A stretch of 9,822 bases of DNA from the NCBI GenBank assembly GCA_946562005.1, contig CAMNVD010000037.1:1-9822 (forward strand), in the 5' to 3' direction. This DNA is from an uncultured Clostridia bacterium. Its GTDB lineage: Bacteria > Bacillota > Dehalobacteriia > UBA4068 > JAAVYR01. This document shows positions 4,645 through 9,822 of the stretch, one piece after another. The notes below the pieces were generated by a model. The model saw only the letters and a list, made by a program, of their open reading frames with translations. It searched no databases and was not told the DNA's origin. The position numbers and the translations under genes were made by a program. How positions within the stretch are numbered: the first letter of the stretch is position 1; every line of letters starts with the position of its first letter.

Positions 4645-6432
4645 ATGAAAAATTTGCTTTTTCTCACAAAAAAAAACCATCAAAAAACAGAGGAAAAGGA
4701 CACAAGCACAACAGAGCAAGTTTTACCTGCCAGCCAAAGACAAATAAAGAAAAGGAAAACCTGGTACTTACTAGGTAGCGTGCTTCTAGTTGGCACACTT
4801 TTTATAGGCGCAACACACCTCTTTCCGGCTGAGGGCAAAGAAGACATCCAGACAGCCCGCGTTCAACAAGGCAATTTATCCGTAACGATTACTGGGTCTG
4901 GGACTTTAGAACCATTAGAATACTATGAAATCACCCCTCTGGTAAAAGGAGAAATCCTTGCCGACTACATCACAGAAGGACAGCAAGTATCTAAAGGCGA
5001 CGTACTTTATCAAATAGATACAGCAGACATGGAAAACACCATCGCCAAAAACCAGTTATCCCTGGAAAAAGCGCAGATTTCTTATAACGAAGTCGTAAAA
5101 TCTGCCGCAGATTTACAAGTAAAAGCAGAAACAAGCGGTACCGTCACCACTCTTTTAGTCAAAGAGGGAGATAATATTCAGGCTGGCGCACAAATCGCTG
5201 AGATAACTAATACAGACCAAGGACTGGTAAAAGTCTCTTTCCTACCCTCTGCCGCAGAGACTTTTTATGTAGGCCAACAAGCCAACATTTTACTCCAGGG
5301 CAGCTTCGCAAATCTTACAGGTACCGTCAGCCGTATTTCTAGCGGTCAACGTATTTTGGATGATTTTGTCGCAGTAAAGGACATCGAAATCACTATTGAC
5401 CAGCCGGGAAATATTGCAGAAGGCCAAGAATGTCTCATCACTATTGGTGACTTAAGCAGCCCTTATAACGGCGTCTATTATCCCGGAGAAAAAACTTATA
5501 TCACCGCCAAAACCAGCGGTGAAATCAAAAAACTACATATCGGCACTGGCGATAAAGTCGCAACGGGCAATGTCGTAGCAGAGCTTACCAGCGATACCGT
5601 AACAAACAACCAGAAAAACAGTAGCATTAGTCTACAAGAATCAAAGCTTTCACTAGCAAATACCCAAGACCAGCTAGATGACTATAAAATCACCGCTCCC
5701 ATTGCCGGCACTGTCATCCAAAAAAATTCCAAAGCCGGGGATAATTTAGATAACAGCGATAAGACAGTAATGGCTGTCGTTGCAGATATGAGTAAGATGA
5801 TTTTCACCATAGACGTAGACGAATTAGATATTTCTCAAATCTCTGTAGGGCAAACGGTAACCATCACTGCTGATGCGCAGCCCGATAAAACATATACCGG
5901 TGTGGTGGAAAATATCAGTCTCATTGGCACAGCCTCCAACGGTGTAACCTCTTACCCGGTAGAAGTAGCCATTGCAGACTATGACGGATTATTGCCTGGT
6001 ATGAATGTAGACGCCTCTATTGTGGTAGAGGCAAAAGAAAATGTACTAATGATTCCCAGCTCTGCCCTTTACCGTGGCAACTGGGTGGCCATTCAGGGCA
6101 CAGCGCCGGAGGACAACGATAATATAGTAAAACCGGAAAATGATGATAAAATACCTGGTAAACCTAGCAAAGCCCCCGCCCCCACCAATATCCCTAGCGG
6201 CTTTTCTGCGGTACAAGTAGAAACAGGCATCAGCAATGACGATTACATCGAAATCACTAGCGGCCTTTCCCTGGATGATGTGGTGTATCTAAACCAAACC
6301 GTCACATCTAATAACAACAACAAAACGATGATGAGCGGTATGCCAGGTGGCATGGGCGCCATGGGCGGCGGTATGCCCAGCGGCAACGGCGGCCCGCCTT
6401 CTGGTGGCGGGACGCACAGCAGACAGCCATAA
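4645..6432 (+). CDS. Long membrane-fusion/adaptor protein (MacA/YknX-like) with duplicated core
   Basis: A 595-residue HlyD/RND-type adaptor for the ABC exporter encoded next. AGGAGA lies 8 bases before the ATG. A cytoplasmic basic tail (1-38) and one membrane helix (about 39-60) precede the outer part. The core appears twice. Lipoyl halves at about 87-126 (LVKGEILADYITEGQQVSKGD) and 159-189 (AETSGTVTTLLVKEGDNI) are followed by a barrel at 193-269. A second lipoyl pair at about 280-314 (AKTSGEIKKLHIGTGDKV) and 347-381 (APIAGTVIQKNSKAGDN) is followed by a second barrel at 384-467 (VGQTVTITADA). The coiled hairpins between the lipoyl halves are short. A membrane-proximal domain (about 466-555) and a Met/Gly-rich tail (561-595) close it. 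Typical MacA is around 370-400 residues, so this one is enlarged by internal duplication. Its partners are the two genes that follow; substrate unknown. Confidence 0.9.
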   Translation: MKNLLFLTKKNHQKTEEKDTSTTEQVLPASQRQIKKRKTWYLLGSVLLVGTLFIGATHLFPAEGKEDIQTARVQQGNLSVTITGSGTLEPLEYYEITPLVKGEILADYITEGQQVSKGDVLYQIDTADMENTIAKNQLSLEKAQISYNEVVKSAADLQVKAETSGTVTTLLVKEGDNIQAGAQIAEITNTDQGLVKVSFLPSAAETFYVGQQANILLQGSFANLTGTVSRISSGQRILDDFVAVKDIEITIDQPGNIAEGQECLITIGDLSSPYNGVYYPGEKTYITAKTSGEIKKLHIGTGDKVATGNVVAELTSDTVTNNQKNSSISLQESKLSLANTQDQLDDYKITAPIAGTVIQKNSKAGDNLDNSDKTVMAVVADMSKMIFTIDVDELDISQISVGQTVTITADAQPDKTYTGVVENISLIGTASNGVTSYPVEVAIADYDGLLPGMNVDASIVVEAKENVLMIPSSALYRGNWVAIQGTAPEDNDNIVKPENDDKIPGKPSKAPAPTNIPSGFSAVQVETGISNDDYIEITSGLSLDDVVYLNQTVTSNNNNKTMMSGMPGGMGAMGGGMPSGNGGPPSGGGTHSRQP

Positions 6433-6450
6433 AAGGAGGTACCCATCCAT

Positions 6451-7173
6451 ATGATAGAACTTCGTTCCGTTTACAAAATCTATTTTCCTGGTAGTGAAAA
6501 TGAAGTGCGAGCCTTGGACGGTATCAATCTTCGTATAGATGAAGGAGAATTTGTCGCCATCGTCGGAAAATCTGGCAGCGGCAAATCCACCTGCATGAAT
6601 ATTATCGGCTGTTTAGATGTACCGACCAGCGGTGAATATTTCATCGACAGTACTCCGGTGTCAAACCTATCAGAAGACGACCTTGCTCGCCTCCGCAATA
6701 AGACTCTGGGTTTCATCTTCCAGCAATACAACCTAATCAGCAAATTATCGGTAGAAGAAAATGTAGAACTGCCCCTGCTTTATGGCGGCATACCGCCGGA
6801 AGAACGAAAAATCCGTATTACCCAAGCGCTAGAAAGGGTGGGTCTCGCTGAACGAATCCATCACTATCCTAATCAACTTTCCGGCGGACAACAGCAACGA
6901 GTATCGATTGCCCGAGCCCTAGCCTCCCGCCCCCATATCATGCTAGCAGATGAACCTACCGGCGCATTGGACTCCAAAACCAGCATGGAAATATTACAAT
7001 TACTACAGGAGCTCAATAAAGAAGGCAATACCATCGTTCTTATTACCCATGATAATTATATCGCCACCTTTGCCCAACGCATCATCCGTATCCAGGATGG
7101 AAAAATTATCTCCGACCAAAAGAACGAACCAAAACAAGAAACTAATCAGGAGGCGATGGCAGATGGGCATTAA
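6451..7173 (+). CDS. ABC transporter ATPase of the MacB/LolD type
   Basis: A 240-residue nucleotide-binding subunit that powers the exporter from the cytoplasmic face. It is complete: Walker A GKSGSGKST (39-47), Q-loop FIFQQYN (89-94), signature LSGGQQQR (143-150), Walker B IMLADEPTGALD (163-174) with catalytic Glu168, and switch His200 in ITHD. The sequence around SGEYFIDSTPVSNLSEDDLARLR is typical of the LolD/MacB/FtsE group, not importers. AAAAGGAGGT starts at the stop of the adaptor gene and lies 10 bases before the ATG, so the genes form an operon. The last 11 bases overlap the permease start. The C-terminal tail after about residue 222 is polar and unlike the core. Confidence 0.95.
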   Translation: MIELRSVYKIYFPGSENEVRALDGINLRIDEGEFVAIVGKSGSGKSTCMNIIGCLDVPTSGEYFIDSTPVSNLSEDDLARLRNKTLGFIFQQYNLISKLSVEENVELPLLYGGIPPEERKIRITQALERVGLAERIHHYPNQLSGGQQQRVSIARALASRPHIMLADEPTGALDSKTSMEILQLLQELNKEGNTIVLITHDNYIATFAQRIIRIQDGKIISDQKNEPKQETNQEAMADGH

Positions 7174-8344
7174 ACAATATTTCTCCCTGGCCTTAAAGAG
7201 CCTACGTACCAGCAAAATGCGTTCTTTTCTTACCATGCTAGGTATCATCATCGGGGTCGCAGCTGTCATCGTCCTTGTCAGCCTTATCGGCGGTATGTCC
7301 AGTGAAATCACCGCCCAGTTTGAAGGCATGGGTACTAATCTCATCACTGTGAATCTAATGGGACGAGGCAATAGTAACCGTACTGTTTCTGTAGATGATA
7401 TGGAAAGCCTAGTAACAGAACATCCAGAGCTATTCTCTGCGATGTCTCCCACCGTCTCCATAGGCAGCACCACTATTAAATATGGGGCGGATACCACTAC
7501 CTCCTCCTGTCAGGGCGTCAATGAATATTATGGAGAGATTCGCAATTATCAAGTAGCCCAAGGCCGTTTCTTAAGCTACAACGATGTAAATGGACGGAAA
7601 AAAGTCTGTCTTATCGGCAGCTACCAATGGCAAGAGTTATTTAGCGGGGGCGATGCAATCGGCGAAACTGTAAAAATCAATGGTGAACCCTTTCTTGTTA
7701 TTGGCATTTTAGAAGAAAAGGATGATAGCTCCGAAGGCAGCAGTGATGATATCGTCATGCTTCCCTATACAACAGCTAGAAGCTTAGGCTCTTATGCCCG
7801 AGTCAGCAGCTACTGTTTTTCTGCTCAGGATGGTACGTTAGTAGACCAATGCATCACCCAGCTAGAGCGCAAGCTATATCAAGCCTATAATAGTACAGAC
7901 GCTTATCGAGTCACCAGCCAAGCAGAAATGCTAGAACAAATGAACGAGCTCACTGGCACGATGTCTTTAGTATTAGTCGGTGTAGCTGGTATCTCCCTTT
8001 TAGTCGGCGGTATCGGCATTATGAATATTATGCTAGTCTCTGTCACGGAGCGTATCCGTGAAATCGGTATCCGTAAATCCTTAGGCGCAAGGAAGCGGGA
8101 CATTATGGGGCAATTCCTCATTGAATCCGCCACTACCAGCGCTTGTGGCGGTGTTATCGGCATCCTATCCGGTATCGCCCTTGCTTATGGCTGCGGCGCT
8201 CTCTTTCATATGTCCATAGCACCTTCGGCTTCGGCTATTTTATTAGCTTTCTCCGTATCCGTGCTGATTGGCATTTTATTCGGTTATCTGCCGGCAAATA
8301 AAGCAGCTAAACTAATCCCTATTGAAGCCTTACGGCAACAATAG
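7163..8344 (+). CDS. MacB/YknZ-type ABC permease (FtsX family)
   Basis: A 393-residue membrane subunit. I choose ATG 7163 because AGGAGG (7149-7154) stands 8 bases before it and the protein then begins MGIKQYFSLALKSLRTSKMR, the usual start for this family; the frame stays open upstream only as an overlap with the ATPase gene. Helix 1 is about 22-43 (FLTMLGIIIGVAAVIVLVSL). A MacB core domain of about 45-260 lies outside the membrane. Helices 2-4 are at about 265-290, 322-346 and 356-376. The conserved FtsX stretch GIGIMNIMLVSVTERIREIG (283-302) and IRKSLGA follow helix 2. The C-terminal PIEALR is also typical. As a MacB-like mechanotransmitter it would work with the adaptor as a dimer to move a drug, peptide, lipid or siderophore outward. 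Substrate cannot be told from sequence. Confidence 0.94.
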   Translation: MGIKQYFSLALKSLRTSKMRSFLTMLGIIIGVAAVIVLVSLIGGMSSEITAQFEGMGTNLITVNLMGRGNSNRTVSVDDMESLVTEHPELFSAMSPTVSIGSTTIKYGADTTTSSCQGVNEYYGEIRNYQVAQGRFLSYNDVNGRKKVCLIGSYQWQELFSGGDAIGETVKINGEPFLVIGILEEKDDSSEGSSDDIVMLPYTTARSLGSYARVSSYCFSAQDGTLVDQCITQLERKLYQAYNSTDAYRVTSQAEMLEQMNELTGTMSLVLVGVAGISLLVGGIGIMNIMLVSVTERIREIGIRKSLGARKRDIMGQFLIESATTSACGGVIGILSGIALAYGCGALFHMSIAPSASAILLAFSVSVLIGILFGYLPANKAAKLIPIEALRQQ

Positions 8345-8405
8345 TTTACATAGATTTTAGAGTCTACTGGACTCCTACCTTCATCACTCCTTATTTACCG
8401 CAGTG

Positions 8406-8458
8406 AGAAATCCCGCTCATCTTCCCACCAAACAAGATGAGACGGGATTTCTTTTTCT
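8406..8458 (+). terminator. Terminator of the export operon
   Basis: GAAATCCCG then CTCATCTT (8407-8424) pair with AAGATGAG then CGGGATTTC (8434-8451), with a single A bulge and a loop of about 9-10 bases. CTTTTTC follows. It lies about 60 bases after the permease stop. Confidence 0.92.
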
Positions 8459-8497
8459 TAAGAATTCTTAAATTTTGCTAGTATTTCTTCCTAAATG

Positions 8498-8506
8498 TGC
8501 TATAAT
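8498..8506 (+). promoter_or_regulatory. Extended -10 promoter of the YbjQ gene
   Basis: TGCTATAAT is a perfect extended -10. The -35 region is poor, as expected for this class. Transcription from near 8513 would leave a short leader, and the possible upstream ATG at 8495 would not be in the transcript. This supports the start at 8534. Confidence 0.7.
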
Positions 8507-8533
8507 GAAAAAAAACTTAAGGAGATGCAGAAA

Positions 8534-8845
8534 ATGATTTTAGTAAATACTGATTACATTACCGGCAAAAATCTAGAAATGTTAGGCCTGGTAAAAGGAA
8601 GCACGATTCAAAGCAAACATATTGGCAAAGATATTACGCAAGGTTTTAAAACATTAGTAGGCGGTGAATTAAAAGCCTATAACGATATGATGAACGAAGC
8701 AAGAGCATTGGCCACCAAAAGAATGACGGAAGAAGCAGAACGATTAGGTGCTGACGCCATCGTTAACATCCGCTACTCCTCCTCCGCCGTGATGGCAGGC
8801 GCCGCAGAAGTCATCGCTTATGGCACTGCTGTTAAATTCATTTAA
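8534..8845 (+). CDS. YbjQ/UPF0145 family protein
   Basis: A 103-residue protein starting at ATG 8534, 9 bases after AAGGAG (8519-8524). It has the full family pattern: the early LVNTDYITGKNLEMLGLVKGSTI, HIGKDITQGFKTLVGGELKAY (29-49), a helix NEARALATKRMTEEAERLGADAI, and the final YGTAV. Family members form a small pentameric alpha/beta fold and were once called putative heavy-metal-binding proteins; no function is established. It has its own promoter and terminator, so it is probably a single-gene unit unrelated to the exporter upstream. Length and sequence are normal for the family. Confidence 0.93.
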   Translation: MILVNTDYITGKNLEMLGLVKGSTIQSKHIGKDITQGFKTLVGGELKAYNDMMNEARALATKRMTEEAERLGADAIVNIRYSSSAVMAGAAEVIAYGTAVKFI

Positions 8846-8879
8846 TTTGATATATTGAAATAATTTTCTATTCTCGCCT

Positions 8880-8932
8880 AGAGATAAAAAAGCAGGTCAG
8901 ACTATTTTAGTCCGACCTGCTTTTTTATCTCT
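8880..8932. terminator. Bidirectional terminator between the YbjQ gene and the XRE regulator gene
   Basis: AGAGATAAAAAAGCAGGTC (8880-8898) pairs base for base with the right arm ending at 8932. Inside, GACT/AGTC continues the stem after one mismatch and leaves a small ATTTT-type loop. The A and T runs within the stem give U tracts in both directions. The right arm overlaps the stop codon of the minus-strand regulator (8931-8933). Confidence 0.92.
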
Positions 8933-9368
8933 ATTTCCAATGATTTAGCTTTGGTAATTGTGTCTCAAAATAAGAACGAGCCTGTTCTGGCGTCCATTCC
9001 TTGCTCTCCATATGCGCCACCATAAAATCTATCAACTGCTCCATACTAGTATAAGCAAATTCTCCGTCATGGTAGCACCATTTACAATATTCTTCATTAA
9101 AGGCGCCGTCTGTCTCCTTACTGATGGTATCATCATCTAGCGGCATACCACAGCATTGACAAATAAGCTTGCGAGGCGAGCCCAAAAGCGTATTAATAGA
9201 AACATCGAATAGCTTGGATAATATTTTCAACGTGTCTGTATTTGGTATCGTTTCTCCATTTTCCCAGCGGGATACTGCTTGCCGGGTAACATAAGTCTTC
9301 TCTGCTAATGCCTCCTGAGATAAACCATTTTTCGTTCTTAAACTTAAAATAATATCTTTCGTATCCAT
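8931..9368 (-). CDS. XRE-type helix-turn-helix regulator fused to a zinc ribbon
   Basis: A 145-residue protein starting at ATG 9368-9366, with GAGGAG 9 bases upstream. An earlier TTG at 9422 lies upstream of the promoter and is rejected. Residues about 5-60 are an XRE/Cro DNA-binding domain (GLSQEALAEKTYVTRQAVSRWENG at 15-38). Residues about 68-140 match the putative zinc-ribbon type: CQCCGMPL (70-77), TDGAFNEEYCKWCYHDGEF (87-105) and a helical end through PEQARSYFETQLP. Cys70 or 72, Cys73, Cys95 and Cys98 are likely zinc ligands. The C-terminal domain also occurs alone in other bacteria, so this is a fusion of a known regulator type with a probable metal-binding or sensing part. Its target is unknown. 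It follows hpt by 64 bases but has its own promoter. Confidence 0.9.
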   Translation of the reverse strand: MDTKDIILSLRTKNGLSQEALAEKTYVTRQAVSRWENGETIPNTDTLKILSKLFDVSINTLLGSPRKLICQCCGMPLDDDTISKETDGAFNEEYCKWCYHDGEFAYTSMEQLIDFMVAHMESKEWTPEQARSYFETQLPKLNHWK

Positions 9369-9389
9369 ATTTATCATCTCCTCATCATC

Positions 9390-9418
9390 ATTGTAGCACG
9401 GCCATTTTTCAGAGCCAA
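9390..9418 (-). promoter_or_regulatory. Promoter of the XRE/zinc-ribbon gene
   Basis: On the minus strand TTGGCT (9418-9413) and TACAAT (9395-9390) are separated by exactly 17 bases, and TGC precedes the -10 to make it extended. This is the best-formed promoter in the window. It lies inside the gap after hpt, so the regulator can be expressed apart from hpt. Confidence 0.7.
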
Positions 9419-9434
9419 GCAACCAGCTGTTGCT
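9418..9434. promoter_or_regulatory. Dyad beside the XRE promoter, possible operator
   Basis: AGCAAC, a 5-base spacer and GTTGCT form a perfect 6+6 inverted repeat. It touches the -35 hexamer of the regulator promoter and the hpt stop codon. No U tract follows, so it is not a good terminator. Autoregulation by the XRE protein is a guess; a 12-base dyad can also arise by chance. Confidence 0.3.
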
Positions 9435-9822
9435 ATTGCCCGTCAGAGTGTTCTAAGGAAGAAGCTTCCGCTACAATCCCCAGATACGGCAAAGACCGAT
9501 ACCGCTCCCCAAAGTCCAGTCCATAGCCCACTAGAAACTTGTCCGGCACCGTAAAGCCTGTATAATCAGGAATAATATCCATCTTCCGCCGAGAAGGCTT
9601 ATCCAAAAGGGTACAGATACCACAAGAGGCTGCCCCCCGCTCCAACAAATGCTGTTTTAAGTGATACAGGGTAAATCCTGTATCTATCATATCCTCTACC
9701 AAAAGAATATGACGCCCTGAGACATCCGCCAACAAATCCTTCTGAAAGGTAAGTATGCCCGAGCTCTCAGTACCCATGCCATAGCTAGATACCTGGATAA
9801 AATCTATCTCTGGGTCGATAGA
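9433..9822 (-). CDS. hpt: Hypoxanthine phosphoribosyltransferase, N-terminus beyond the right edge
   Basis: The frame is open to the window edge, and 129 C-terminal residues are seen. It transfers the phosphoribosyl group of PRPP to hypoxanthine or guanine in purine salvage in the cytoplasm. Marks are DFIQVSSYG then GTESSG near the edge, the PRPP-binding motif HILLVEDMIDTGFTL, and the C-terminal PDKFLVGYGLDFGERYRSLPYLG, in which the base and Mg are held. The segment before ATG 9779-9777 (IDFIQVSSYG) belongs to the family, so that ATG is not the start. In many Bacillota hpt lies between tilS and ftsH; here the gene downstream is a regulator instead of ftsH. Family assignment is firm. Confidence 0.95.
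   Translation of the reverse strand, partial: SIDPEIDFIQVSSYGMGTESSGILTFQKDLLADVSGRHILLVEDMIDTGFTLYHLKQHLLERGAASCGICTLLDKPSRRKMDIIPDYTGFTVPDKFLVGYGLDFGERYRSLPYLGIVAEASSLEHSDGQ

Noticed and set aside
6243..6446. Pro-rich minus-strand frame under the adaptor tail
   Set aside because: It is the antisense reading of the Gly/Met-rich codons; no ribosome site and no independent support.
6950..7162. Longer N-terminus for the permease
   Set aside because: The extra 71 codons overlap the ATPase gene in another frame and do not resemble the family. ATG 7163 has AGGAGG at 8 bases and a family-typical start.
8495..8533. Upstream ATG for the YbjQ gene
   Set aside because: It overlaps the extended -10 box and lies before the expected transcript start; AAGGAG fits the ATG at 8534.
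9369..9422. TTG start 18 codons upstream for the XRE regulator
   Set aside because: It would lie upstream of the predicted transcription start, whereas GAGGAG is well placed for the ATG at 9368.

Overview
The window looks like a chromosomal segment of a low-to-moderate-GC member of the Bacillota. The signs are very strong AGGAGG-type ribosome sites, A/T-rich intergenic gaps, extended -10 promoters, a GerM-domain lipoprotein, and an hpt of firmicute type. MacAB-like export genes and GerM/SH3 envelope genes would fit either a diderm Negativicute or a Clostridium-like monoderm, and the sequence alone does not decide. Nothing looks like a phage, a plasmid or a large mobile island. Genes sit in short units separated by strong hairpin terminators, several of which serve convergent genes.

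Layout. At 1-1116 there are two minus-strand envelope genes: a secreted SH3b protein cut by the left edge, and a GerM-domain lipoprotein, separated by a terminator. At 1289-1894 (+) lies an uncharacterised 201-residue protein with its own extended -10 promoter. It converges on hisC (1949-3046, -), which is preceded by a tandem-ACT protein (3082-3519, -); these two form a probable amino-acid operon. At 3715-3870 (+) is a 51-residue protein made almost entirely of the tetrapeptide Asn-x-Thr/Ser-x, with a near-ideal ribosome site. The stretch 3871-4224 (about 350 bases) holds no gene. It contains a long imperfect hairpin, a strong bidirectional terminator, one full copy of a dispersed palindromic repeat and one truncated copy. 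The truncated copy runs into the stop codon of a small two-helix membrane protein (4225-4446, -).

At 4645-8344 (+) is a three-gene export operon: an unusually long membrane-fusion/adaptor protein with two lipoyl-plus-barrel modules, a MacB/LolD-type ATPase, and a MacB-type permease whose start overlaps the end of the ATPase gene by 11 bases. No outer-membrane channel gene is present. A strong terminator closes the operon. At 8534-8845 (+) is a YbjQ (UPF0145) protein. It converges on a 145-residue regulator that joins an XRE helix-turn-helix to a zinc ribbon (8931-9368, -) and has its own well-formed promoter. The right edge cuts hpt (hypoxanthine phosphoribosyltransferase, -).

Functionally the window is mostly housekeeping: envelope, amino-acid metabolism, purine salvage and efflux. 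The most unusual item is the Asn/Thr tetrapeptide protein, followed by the duplicated adaptor and the repeat-rich spacer between them.
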